The position numbers were made by a program, and so were the translations under genes. The notes under the pieces are model-generated. The model searched no databases. It was not told the DNA's origin and was given only the letters and a program-made list of their open reading frames with translations. A stretch of DNA of 64,000 nucleotides from Thiocapsa roseopersicina (lineage in GTDB: Bacteria; Pseudomonadota; Gammaproteobacteria; Chromatiales; Chromatiaceae). The stretch covers positions 81,052-145,051 of the forward strand of contig NZ_FNNZ01000014.1 of NCBI RefSeq assembly GCF_900106925.1. The letters run 5' to 3'. Shown here piece after piece: positions 56,013 through 64,000 of this stretch. Position 1 is the stretch's first letter; every line of letters begins with the position of its first letter.

Positions 56013-58800
56013 ATGCCTATGACCCCGGAAGCCAAGGCGCGCCAACACATCGACCGAAAGCTCGAACAGGCCGGCTGGGTCATCCAGGACATGAAACAGC
56101 TCGACCTGTCGGTGGCCGTGGGTGTGGCCGTGCGCGAGTACCCCACCGACTCGGGTCCAGCCGACTACGTGCTGTTTGTGAACCGCCATGGCGTGGGCGT
56201 GATCGAGGCCAAGGAGGACAGCGCCGGTGAGAACCTTACCGTCACCGAAGTCCAGACCGAGCGCTACGGCACCGCCCATCTCAAATGGCGCACCGACGAC
56301 ACGCCGCTGCGCTTCCGGTTCGAGGCCACCGGACAGATCATCCGCTTCACGGACATCGCCGACCCGGCTCCGCGCTCCCGCGAGATCTTCCACTTCTTCA
56401 GACCCGAAACCCTGGCCGCCTGGCTGGCCCGGCCGGAAACCCTGCGTCGTCGGCTGGCCGAGCAGATGCCGGTGCTCCCCCCGCAGGACCTGCGCGATTG
56501 CCAGATCGGCGCCGTCACAGGGCTGGAACAGTCGCTGGCGCTGAACAAGCCGCGTGCCCTGGTGCACATGGCGACCGGCGCGGGCAAGACCTTCACCGCC
56601 ATCACCTCGGTCTACCGGCTGCTCAAGTTCGGCGGAGCCAAGCGCATTCTGTTCCTGGTCGACACCCGCAACCTCGGCAAACAGGCCCACCAGGAGCTCA
56701 TGGCCTACACGCCGCCCGATGACCCGCGCAAGTTCACGGAGCTGTACAACGTGCAGCGCTTGGCCTCGTCCAGCATCGATCCGCATTCGCAGGTGTGCAT
56801 CAGCACCATCCAGCGCATGTACTCGATCCTGTCCGGCGAGCCCATGGATGAATCGGCCGAGGATGTCTCGCTCAACGAGGTGCAGCAGACGGCCAAGCAG
56901 GAAAAGCTCGTCCGCTACAACCCCGCCGTGCCGGTGGAAACCTTCGACTTCATCGTCATCGACGAGTGTCACCGCAGCATCTACAACCTATGGAAGCAGG
57001 TGCTCGACTATTTCGATGCCGGCCTGATCGGCCTGACCGCCACGCCGGACAAGCGCACCTTCGGTTTCTTCAACGAAAACATCGTCGCCGAGTACACCTA
57101 CGAGCAGTCGGTCGCCGACGGTGTCAACGTCGGCTACGACGTGTACGAGATCATCACCGAGATCACCCGGACGGGCGCCGAGCTCAAGGCCCGCCAGTGG
57201 GTGGACCATCGCGACCGTCAGACCCGCAAGAAGCGCTGGGCCGAAACGGAAGACGACACCGCCTATACCGCCAAGGAGCTGGACCGCTCCGTGGTCAACG
57301 TCAGCCAGATCCGCAAGGTGATCCAGGCCATGAAGACGGCCGTGGAAACGCAGATCTTCCCGGCGCGCAAAGAGACACCCAAGACGCTCGTCTTCGCCAA
57401 GACCGACAGCCACGCGGACGACATCATCAACATCCTGCGGGAGGTCTACGGCCAAGGTAACGCCTTCTGCAAGAAGGTCACCTACCGCGCCGAGGAAGAC
57501 GCCGACAGCATCCTGTCCAGCTTCCGCAACGACTACAACCCCCGCATCGCCGTGACGGTCGACATGATCGCCACCGGCACCGATGTGAAGCCGCTGGAAG
57601 TGCTGCTCTTCATGCGCGACGTGCGAAGCCGTGGCTATTACGAGCAGATGAAGGGCCGCGGCGTGCGCTCGCTTGATGGCGACAGCCTCAAGCGCGTCAA
57701 GCAACTCCGCCGACGGCGCCAAGAGCCGCTTCGTGCTCATCGACGCCGTGGGCGTCGAGAAATCGCTCAAGACCGAAAGCCGGCCGCTCGAGAAGAAACC
57801 CGGCCTGGCGTTGAAAGACCTGCTGCAAGGCGTCGCCTTGGGGCACCGCGACGACGATACCCTGCTTTCGCTTGCGAACCGACTGGTGCGATTGGCGAAG
57901 CAACTGGACGACAAGGCCCGGGCGCGAATCGAAAAGACCTCAGGCGGCATCGCGGTCGCCGATCTGGGCAAGGGGCTGATCGCCGCGCTCGATCCGGATG
58001 CCGTCGTCGCCGCCGCGCTGGCCACCGTCCGGGCCAAAGGCATCACCCGCAGCGAAGACACCCTGTCGCCCGCGGAGATCGAGACCGCCCGCGCCGAGCG
58101 CGTGGCCGCCGCCTGCGCGCCCTTCGACAAACCCGATCTGCGTGACGAGATCGAAAACGCCCGCCGCGAACGCGAGCAGATCATCGATCATATCAACCTC
58201 GATCAGGTGACCTTCTCGGGCTTCAGCGAACAGGCGGAAACCCTGGCCACTGGGCTTATTCAACGCTTTGCCGACTACATCGCCGCCCACAAAGACGAGA
58301 TCGCGGCCCTGGACTTTTTCTACCAGCAGCCCTACCGGCGCCGGCAGCTTACCTTCGACATGATCGAGGAGTTGCACGAGCATCTGAGCAAACCACCGCT
58401 GATGCTGACCACCGAGCGTCTCTGGAGTGCCTATGCACGTGTCCAGGCCGGCCAGGTGAAAGGCTTGACCAGCCGCCGCCAGCTTACCGACCTGGTCTCG
58501 CTGGTGCGCTTCGCCTTGGGCCTGGACACCGAGCTCAAGCCCTTCAGCGAGCAGGTGGACAAGCGCTTCCAGGAATGGATCTTCCGCCACAATGCCCAGC
58601 GCGGAACGGCGTTCAGCCCCGAGCAGACGGAATGGCTGCGCCTGATGAAGGACCACATCGCCAGCTCGTGCAGCATCGGTCGTGATGACTTCGACTATGC
58701 CGAGCTGGCGGACAAGGGCGGCTTGCAGAAAGCGTGGGGGTTGTTCGGCAACGAGCTGGATGGGCTGATGGATGAGATGAATGAGGAGTTGGTGGCGTAA
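56013..58800 (+). pseudogene. hsdR: Type I restriction endonuclease subunit HsdR with a frameshift
   Basis: Part one (from ATG 56013) holds the nuclease core (PADYVLFVNRHGVGVIEAKE), helicase Walker A HMATGAGKTFTA, VIDECHRSIYN and GLTATPDKRTFG, and the sixth motif region (YYEQMKGRGVRSLDGDSLKR). Near 57693-57705 the frame changes: after LKRV the protein continues one frame over as SNSADGAKSRFVLIDAVGVE to the TAA at 58798-58800. One extra base, probably an A in GTCAAGCAAC, explains this. Without it the subunit would be ~928 residues and complete. It could be a real inactivating mutation, programmed frameshifting or a sequence error. Confidence 0.88.
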
Positions 58801-59060
58801 TGTTGAATGATGAAGCCATAAGCGGTCTGGCGCTCAGCGAAACCAGCCTGTCCAGGGATTGGTTATCCGATGAGGAGGACGCCGCGTGGGCGCATTTGCA
58901 ACCTGAACTTTCTCTAGGCGAATTCCGAAAAAGACACTTTATCAATTTTCCGTTCGTCCTGAGCTTGTCGAAGGATGAACGGAAAATTGGGCTCCGAGGA
59001 TGTGCTCAGGACCGGCTGGTCGAAGGAAATTCCACGCCACCCACGAATAAGGAAGACTGA
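58800..59060 (+). CDS. Small protein, possible antitoxin-like N-terminus fused to repeat sequence
   Basis: The 86-residue frame starts ATG 58800, directly at the hsdR stop (TAATG). Residues 1-36 read MLNDEAISGLALSETSLSRD, then WLSDEEDAAWAHLQPE, which resembles the beginning of small antitoxins that precede PemK/MazF-like toxins ('SE-x-L-x-x-DW-x-x-EED-AW'). After residue ~42 the sequence becomes FVLSLSKDERK, the direct translation of a palindromic repeat, so the original C-terminus is lost. No toxin gene follows. Functional status is doubtful. Confidence 0.5.
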   Translation: MLNDEAISGLALSETSLSRDWLSDEEDAAWAHLQPELSLGEFRKRHFINFPFVLSLSKDERKIGLRGCAQDRLVEGNSTPPTNKED

Positions 59061-59558
59061 GCCGTGAAACCATTCTGGGTCTACATCCTCCGTTGCGCGG
59101 ATGGCTCCTACTACACCGGCCACACGGACGATCTGGAGCGTCGGATTGGTCAACATCAGACCGGCGAATGTGATGGCTACACCGCGTCGCGGCGGCCGGT
59201 CGTCCTGGCTTGGTGCCAGGAATGCGTCACTCGCGAGGAGGCATTGTCAGCCGAGCAGAAAATAAAGGGCTGGAGCCGCAAGAAGAAGGAGGCCATGATG
59301 CGCGGCGATTGGGCGGAGGTTTCCAGGTTGGCGCGCGGCAAATCCGTTCATGCTTCGACAAGCTCAGCACGAACGGATTTGCAGGCCGTGGTTATTCCTA
59401 CTACCGCCGTTCGTTCTGAACCCTTCGACTCAGCTCGGGACAGGCTTGTAGAAGGGTCTGAGCCTGTGGAATGACAGGGCTCCCCTGAGCCAAACCGAAG
59501 GGCTCACCACGATCGAATCATCACCACCGTTCGCCCTGAGCCTGTCGAAGGGCGTGAA
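58944..59558. repeat. Cluster of 'CCTGAGCCTGTCGAAGG' palindromes
   Basis: At least four copies lie here: 58944-58988, 59339-59380, about 59404-59472 (degenerate) and 59526-59558. The shared word is CGTTCGCCCTGAGCCTGTCG or its complement, and the outer bases pair as an inverted repeat (CCGTTC...GAACGG). This widespread proteobacterial palindrome translates to LSLSKDER-like peptides. Another copy lies in hsdM at 62804-62830. Confidence 0.85.
59064..59474 (+). CDS. GIY-YIG nuclease superfamily protein
   Basis: The small GIY-YIG domain occupies residues 1-~90: MKPFWVYILRCADGSYYTGH with the altered 'VYI...YTG' motif, then TDDLERRIGQHQTGE, TASRRPVVLAWCQ and AEQKIKGWSRKKKEAMM. This is the UvrC N-terminal-like/YhbQ type, a single-domain nuclease. 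The start is GTG 59064. The last ~40 residues (SVHASTSSARTDL, RSEPFDSARDRLVEG) are encoded by two palindromic repeats and are not part of the family. The gene sits within the segment inserted between hsdR and hsdS. Confidence 0.85.
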   Translation: MKPFWVYILRCADGSYYTGHTDDLERRIGQHQTGECDGYTASRRPVVLAWCQECVTREEALSAEQKIKGWSRKKKEAMMRGDWAEVSRLARGKSVHASTSSARTDLQAVVIPTTAVRSEPFDSARDRLVEGSEPVE

Positions 59559-59594
59559 ATGGGCACGAATGCCGATGAATGAGGAGTTGGTGGC

Positions 59595-61121
59595 GTGAGT
59601 GATATGAATGCCGATCCACTGATATCACTCGGTGAAGCTGCGTCCGAACCCGTTGAGCAAAGCGGACCCTCGAATGATTTCGTCTACGTGGATATCAGCA
59701 GTATTGATCGCGAAAACAAGACGATCCAAGGTGCCAAGACGCTACAAGTTGATGCGACCCCAAGCCGTGCAAAGCAAGTATTGAAGTCTGGCGACGTTCT
59801 TGTCTCGATGACACGACCGAACTTGAATGCGGTTGCGTTGGTTAAAGATAGTTTTGATGGCGCAATTGGCTCAACGGGCTTTCATGTCTTGCGATCAAAA
59901 TGGATGAAGCCGGAGTTTCTTTTCTTTCTCGTGCAGACAGACGGTTTTGTCGATGCAATGTGCCAGGTTGTGCAGGGCGCTCTCTATCCTGCAGTTAGAC
60001 CAAGAGATATTGCTTCATTCAGATTCATCCTTCAGTCACCGAATCAGCAACTCCGAATCGTCGAGAAACTCGACGAACTGCTCTCCGACCTCGATGCCGG
60101 CGTGGCCGAGCTCAAAGCCGCGCAAAAAAAGCTGGGACAATACCGCCAGTCCTTGCTGAAAGCCGCCGTGGACGGTGCGCTCACCGCCGACTGGCGCAAG
60201 CACAACACGCCGCCTGAAACCGGCGCTCAACTGCTGCAACGCATCCTCACCGAGCGCCGCGCCCGCTGGGAAGCGAAGCAGCTTGCCAAATTCAAGGAAC
60301 AAGGCAAGACCCCGCCCAAGGACTGGCAGACCAAGTATCGCGAACCGCTTGTGCCCGACACCGGCGAACTGCCTGATCTTCCCAGCGGTTGGTGTTGGGC
60401 GACGACGCAACTCGTCGGCGAGGTGCTTCTGGGTCGTCAGCGCGCGCCGCAGTACTTGACCGGGCGTTGGCCCCGGCACTACTTGCGCGTTGCAAACATC
60501 AAGGATGATCGCATCGACTTCTCGAATGTCGAGAGCATGGATTTCGATGAAATCCATTTCGATAAATATCGCCTGCTGGCAGGCGACATTCTCGTGAGCG
60601 AAGGACAAAGCCCGGAACTCGTCGGGCAGAGTGCCATTTTCCGTCGACATCACCAGCCGCTTTGTTTCCAGAAGACTCTCCATCGCTTCCGCTCCCTGCC
60701 GGGTGTTGTGCTGCCTGAGTTCGCTCAATTGGTATTCAGAACCCACGTATATAACGGAGTGTTCCGCGCCGTAGCTTCGATCACCACGAACATTGCCCAC
60801 TTGACCCTGGAAAAGTTCGAGGTTGTGCGATTTCCATTGCCTCCGCTAGCCGAGCAGATCGAAATCGTTGCAGCGGCGGACCTTCGTCTTTCAGCTATTA
60901 AAGCAATGGAGAGGAGCCTGACAACGTGCTTCCAGCAATCCACCGCCCAACGCAAGAACATCCTCCGCGCCGCCTTCTCCGGCCAACTGGTGCCGCAAGA
61001 TCCCAACGACGAACCGGCCAGCGTGCTGCTGGAGCGCATCCGCGCCGAACGGTCGGAACGCGAGATGCAGGCGAAGACGCGCAAGGTGGCCAAGCGGCGC
61101 GCAGTCAAGGAGCCCGCATGA
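59595..61121 (+). CDS. hsdS: Type I restriction-modification specificity subunit HsdS
   Basis: The 508-residue protein has two target-recognition domains. TRD1 (~residues 1-150, AT-rich DNA) contains VLKSGDVLVSMTRPNLN and ALYPAVRPRDIASFRFILQS. The central conserved helix follows (IVEKLDELLSDLDAGVAELK). TRD2 (~260-420) begins LPDLPSGWCWATTQLVGEVL and ends LEKFEVVRFPLPPLAEQ, and a second conserved helix comes after it. The N-terminus lacks the usual 'LP-GW-W' beginning and starts at SLGEAASEPVEQ, so the first residues may have been replaced at the repeat junction. It directs HsdM/HsdR to a bipartite DNA site. Confidence 0.92.
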   Translation: MSDMNADPLISLGEAASEPVEQSGPSNDFVYVDISSIDRENKTIQGAKTLQVDATPSRAKQVLKSGDVLVSMTRPNLNAVALVKDSFDGAIGSTGFHVLRSKWMKPEFLFFLVQTDGFVDAMCQVVQGALYPAVRPRDIASFRFILQSPNQQLRIVEKLDELLSDLDAGVAELKAAQKKLGQYRQSLLKAAVDGALTADWRKHNTPPETGAQLLQRILTERRARWEAKQLAKFKEQGKTPPKDWQTKYREPLVPDTGELPDLPSGWCWATTQLVGEVLLGRQRAPQYLTGRWPRHYLRVANIKDDRIDFSNVESMDFDEIHFDKYRLLAGDILVSEGQSPELVGQSAIFRRHHQPLCFQKTLHRFRSLPGVVLPEFAQLVFRTHVYNGVFRAVASITTNIAHLTLEKFEVVRFPLPPLAEQIEIVAAADLRLSAIKAMERSLTTCFQQSTAQRKNILRAAFSGQLVPQDPNDEPASVLLERIRAERSEREMQAKTRKVAKRRAVKEPA

Positions 61122-62236
61122 GCCGCAAGCCTGCCGCCGTACCCGCCAGGAAGCAAGGGGCCAGGAAGGCCGAAACCGCGCCCTCCACTGAGTTGGCCGA
61201 CGCCGACACCACCGTCGACACCGCTCTGCTGACCGACATCCAGCAGATGATCGTCGAGGCGCGCCACACGGCCGCCGTGGCGGTCAATGTCAGCCTCACC
61301 ATGCTGTACTGGCGTATCGGGCGGCGTATCCGCGAAGGCGTGCTGGCCGGCGGGCGTGCCGGGTACGGGGAAGAAATTGTCGCCACACTGTCGCGACAAT
61401 TGGTTGCCGAGCACGGGCGCGGGTTCGAGCGCAAGAATCTGCACCGAATGGTGCAGTTCGCCGAGGCGTTTCCCGACGAGCAGATTGTCGCCACGCTGTG
61501 GCGACAATTGAGCTGGTCGCACTTTCGCGAGCTGTTGCCGCTCAAACGCCCGCTGCAGCGCGAGTTCTACGCCGAGATGTGCCGCATCGAGGGCTGGAGC
61601 GTGCGCACCTTGAGCGAACGCATCAACTCCATGCTCTTCGAGCGCACCGCCTTGTCCCGGCAGCCCGAGGAGTTGATCCGCATGGAGCTGGCCGCTTTGC
61701 GCGCCAAAAACGAGCTCACGCCGCCCATGCTGCTCAAAGACCCCTATGTGCTGGACTTCCTGGGCCTGAACGACCGCTACCTCGAAAAGGACCTGGAAGA
61801 TGCCATCCTGCGCGAGCTGGAGATCTTTCTGCTGGAGCTGGGCGCGGGCTTCAGTTTCGTGGCACGGCAGCGGCGCATCCAGCTCGACGGCGACGACTTC
61901 TACATCGACCTGCTGTTCTACAACCGCAAGCTGCGCCGCTTGGTGGCCGTCGAGCTGAAGCTGGGCGATTTCAAGGCCGAGTACAAAGGGCAGATGGAGC
62001 TTTACCTGCGCTGGCTGGCCCGGCACGACCAGGAGCCGGGTGACGGACCGCCGCTGGGCATCATCCTGTGCACCGGCAAGAAGCAGGAACAGATCGAGCT
62101 GCTGGAGCTGGATAAATCCGGCATCCACGTGGCCGAGTACCTGGCCGTGCTGCCGCCGCGCGAAGTCTTCGCACAAAAAATTCACAGCGCCATGCTGGCC
62201 GCGCGTGCGCGGTTGGACAACAAAGCCCACGAATGA
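61118..62236 (+). CDS. DUF1016 / YhcG-type PD-(D/E)XK nuclease family protein
   Basis: From ATG 61118 (ATGA overlap with the hsdS stop) the 372-residue protein has the DUF1016 N-terminal part (SLTMLYWRIGRRIREGVL, ERKNLHRMVQFAEAFPDEQI, WSHFRELLPLK). Its C-terminal nuclease domain carries GDDFYIDLLFYNRKLRRLVA and VELKLGDFK, which holds the D...ExK-type residues. Its stop overlaps the hsdM start (ATGA). Such genes are common passengers in type I R-M operons; the role is not settled. Two 27-bp palindromes (61376-61402 and 61484-61510) encode the two IVATL-RQL segments. Confidence 0.9.
   Translation: MSRKPAAVPARKQGARKAETAPSTELADADTTVDTALLTDIQQMIVEARHTAAVAVNVSLTMLYWRIGRRIREGVLAGGRAGYGEEIVATLSRQLVAEHGRGFERKNLHRMVQFAEAFPDEQIVATLWRQLSWSHFRELLPLKRPLQREFYAEMCRIEGWSVRTLSERINSMLFERTALSRQPEELIRMELAALRAKNELTPPMLLKDPYVLDFLGLNDRYLEKDLEDAILRELEIFLLELGAGFSFVARQRRIQLDGDDFYIDLLFYNRKLRRLVAVELKLGDFKAEYKGQMELYLRWLARHDQEPGDGPPLGIILCTGKKQEQIELLELDKSGIHVAEYLAVLPPREVFAQKIHSAMLAARARLDNKAHE
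61376..61510. repeat. Pair of 27-bp palindromes inside the DUF1016 gene
   Basis: 61376-61402 and 61484-61510 both read ATTGTCGCCAC-x-CTGT-x-GCGACAATTG and differ at two positions. Each can form a hairpin and encodes IVATL(S/W)RQL in the same reading frame. Confidence 0.85.
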
Positions 62237-63711
62237 ACGCATCCTCCCTGGTCCAGAAACTCTGGAACTTCTGCCACACCCTGCGCGACGACGGCATCGG
62301 CTACGGCGACTATCTGGAGCAGCTCACCTACCTGCTGTTCCTGAAGCTGGCGCACGAATATGCGCAGGAGCCGTACAACCGCGACACGCGCATCCCCAAG
62401 GGTTACGACTGGGCCAGTCTCACGTCCAAGGTGGGCGAGCCGCTGGAGGCGCATTACCTCGTCACCCTGCACAGGCTGGGTCAGGAACAGGGGATGCTCG
62501 GCGCCATCTTCTTCAAGGCGCAGAACAAGATCCAGGATCCGGTCAAGCTCTCGCGGCTGGTGCAGCTGATCGATGCCGAGAGCTGGATCAGCCTGGATGC
62601 CGACACCAAGGGCGATCTGTACGAAGGACTGCTGCAGAAGAACGCGGAGGACACCAAGAGCGGCGCGGGGCAGTATTTCACGCCGCGCGCCCTGATCGAA
62701 GCGATGGTGGCCTGCGTGCGCCCCGAGCCGATGAAGACCATTGCAGACCCGGCCTGCGGCACCGGCGGTTTCTTCCTGGGCGCCTACAACTGGCTGACAC
62801 GGCCCCCTTCGACAGGCTCAGGGCGAACGGGGCTGGACCGGCGCCAGAAGGAGTTTCTGCGCGACAAGACCTTCCACGGCAACGAGATCGTGCCCGGCAC
62901 GCGCCGCCTCTGCCTGATGAACCTCTTCCTGCACAACATCGGCGAGCTGGACGGCGAGCCTTCCGTCGAGCGATCGGATGCGCTGATCTCGGAGCCGAAG
63001 CGGAAGGTGGACTACGTGCTGGCGAATCCGCCCTTCGGCAAGAAGAGCAGCATGACCATCACCAACGAAGAGGGCGAGGAAGACAGAGAAGCCCTGACCT
63101 ACGAGCGGCAGGATTTCTGGGAAACCACGTCGAACAAGCAGCTCAACTTCCTGCAGCACATCGTCAGCATGCTGAAGGTGGACGGCAAGGCAGCGGTGGT
63201 ACTGCCGGACAACGTCCTGTTCGAAGGCGGCGCCGGCGAGAAGATCCGCCGCAAGCTGCTGGAAAACTGCGACCTTCACACCGTCCTGCGTCTTCCGACC
63301 GGCATCTTTTACGCACAGGGCGTGAAGGCGAACGTGGTGTTCTTCGATGCCGCGCCCAAGGACGGCCGAATTCACACCAAAGGGGTCTGGTTCTACGACC
63401 TGCGCACCAACAAGCACTTCACGCTGAAGACGCGAACCTTGAAGCCTGACGATCTGCGCGATTTCATCGTCTGCTACAACCCGGACAACCGGCACGAGCG
63501 CAGCGAAACGGAGCGCTTCAAGTATTACAGCTACCATGAGCTGATGGCGCGCGACAAGGCCAGCCTGGACATCTTCTGGTTGAAAGACGACAGCCTGGAG
63601 AACCTTGATGATCTGCCGCCGCCGGAGGTGCTTCAACAGGAGATCATCGAGCACCTGGAAGCGGCACTGGCGTCCTTCAGGGATGTGGCCGCCGGACTGC
63701 AACGGCAGTGA
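62233..63711 (+). CDS. hsdM: Type I restriction-modification methyltransferase subunit HsdM
   Basis: HsdM makes N6-methyladenine at the site chosen by HsdS. The 492-residue protein has the N-terminal helical domain (LVQKLWNFCHTLRDDGIGYG, YLLFLKLAHEYAQEPYN), SAM-binding motif I DPACGTGGFFLGAYNWL and catalytic motif IV ANPPFGKKS. Between them, at residues ~192-200, PPSTGSGRTG is the in-frame translation of a palindromic repeat (62804-62830), replacing a loop that is normally plain. The frame stays open and motifs are intact, so activity is plausible. Gene order R-(insert)-S-DUF1016-M is unusual. Confidence 0.94.
   Translation: MNASSLVQKLWNFCHTLRDDGIGYGDYLEQLTYLLFLKLAHEYAQEPYNRDTRIPKGYDWASLTSKVGEPLEAHYLVTLHRLGQEQGMLGAIFFKAQNKIQDPVKLSRLVQLIDAESWISLDADTKGDLYEGLLQKNAEDTKSGAGQYFTPRALIEAMVACVRPEPMKTIADPACGTGGFFLGAYNWLTRPPSTGSGRTGLDRRQKEFLRDKTFHGNEIVPGTRRLCLMNLFLHNIGELDGEPSVERSDALISEPKRKVDYVLANPPFGKKSSMTITNEEGEEDREALTYERQDFWETTSNKQLNFLQHIVSMLKVDGKAAVVLPDNVLFEGGAGEKIRRKLLENCDLHTVLRLPTGIFYAQGVKANVVFFDAAPKDGRIHTKGVWFYDLRTNKHFTLKTRTLKPDDLRDFIVCYNPDNRHERSETERFKYYSYHELMARDKASLDIFWLKDDSLENLDDLPPPEVLQQEIIEHLEAALASFRDVAAGLQRQ
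62804..62830. repeat. 'CTTCGACAGGCTCAGGG' palindrome inside hsdM
   Basis: CCCTTCGACAGGCTCAGGGC followed by GAACGG is the reverse orientation of the repeats clustered at 58944-59558. It lies in frame in hsdM. Confidence 0.85.
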
Positions 63712-63790
63712 TGTTCACCCGCGACTCGCGCCTCTCCGGTCGTTGACGATCCCGGCCCTGGATCGCTTTCGAGGGGTCGAAAATCCGACG

Positions 63791-63961
63791 ATGAGTCCCA
63801 CCGCGCCGCGTGCATCGCGCGCCCCTACCGAGCCGCTCAGCGGCGCCGTCGAGCGCGTCACCTACCACAGTCCCGAGAGCGGCTTCTGCGTGCTGCGGGT
63901 GCAGGTGAGTACGGCCACCTTCCCTGATGGGTTTTTCCTCTTAAATCGTCAACTTGTATGA
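63791..63961 (+). pseudogene. Truncated RecD2-like helicase N-terminus
   Basis: From ATG 63791 the frame reads MSPTAPRASRAPTEPLSGAV, then ERVTYHSPESGFCVLRVQV, which is the normal beginning of RecD2-type (RecD/TraA) ATP-dependent helicases. After residue ~39 it changes to STATFPDGFFLLNRQLV and stops at 63961. The break near 63907 suggests that another element begins there and extends beyond the window. The remaining 39 bases after the stop are unassigned. Confidence 0.65.
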
Positions 63962-64000
63962 GGGAGAGCGGTGGGCCTCCCTCGGGGTGCTTGAACAACA

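Larger units (their letters stand above)
58776..59596. repeat. Inserted segment bounded by 23-bp direct repeats
   Basis: The last 23 bases before the hsdR stop (58776-58798) are repeated exactly at 59574-59596, where they supply the ribosome binding site (GAGGAG) and GTG start of hsdS. Everything between, i.e. a small frame, the GIY-YIG gene and several palindromes, looks inserted into the hsdR-hsdS junction with duplication of the target. Confidence 0.8.

Overview
The window looks like chromosomal DNA of a high-GC gammaproteobacterium. CowN (which protects nitrogenase from carbon monoxide), a glycogen and oxidative pentose-phosphate cluster, a fused Gld-type ABC exporter and a DUF2868/DUF3482 pair together suggest a nitrogen-fixing purple sulfur bacterium (Chromatiaceae-like). 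That placement is inference; no rRNA or photosynthesis gene is present to confirm it. No tRNA, rRNA, CRISPR array or complete insertion sequence was recognised.

Layout. Positions 1-8700 hold a cytochrome c tail, rsgA, an EVE-domain gene, bioA and a GTPase/DUF2868 pair. Positions 8960-14028 hold glgX, gnd, zwf and a CPXCG protein, i.e. glycogen breakdown feeding NADPH production. Positions 14405-19551 hold a Gld-like ABC system (ATPase, fused permease/auxiliary protein, DUF4340). Positions 19824-29547 hold a membrane spermidine-synthase-like protein, a repeat coiled-coil protein, alaC and hom, a thiol-redox operon (MOSC protein, small Cys protein, DsbD-like protein, redoxin) and a DUF6279 lipoprotein. 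PBP1A and an RND efflux adaptor/pump pair follow, up to 36954. Positions 36959-48150 hold two divergent type IV minor-pilin loci: one complete with PilY1, and one AT-richer locus without PilY1 that ends in a large PilX/solenoid protein. Positions 48200-56000 mix sound genes (alpha/beta hydrolase, cupin, cowN, ilvD, TRIC channel) with many gene remnants. Positions 56013-63711 are a type I restriction-modification locus (hsdR with a frameshift, an inserted GIY-YIG segment, hsdS, a DUF1016 nuclease, hsdM). A truncated recD2-like gene lies at the right edge.

The most striking unexplained structure is a dispersed family of intergenic elements. Each is about 86-89 nt and is bounded by terminal inverted repeats of the type TTAAACCGCG...CGCGGTTTAA. 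I count 14 copies. Most form head-to-tail or inverted dimers separated by a roughly 20-nt AT-rich linker, and many include the stop codon of the preceding gene. The cores differ strongly between copies, but length and end pairing are kept, including complementary changes in the ends. A second family consists of GTTGTCGTTGTCG hairpins that flank bioA and the Gld-like operon. A third, palindromic family translates to LSLSKDER-like peptides and sits inside hsdM and the GIY-YIG gene.
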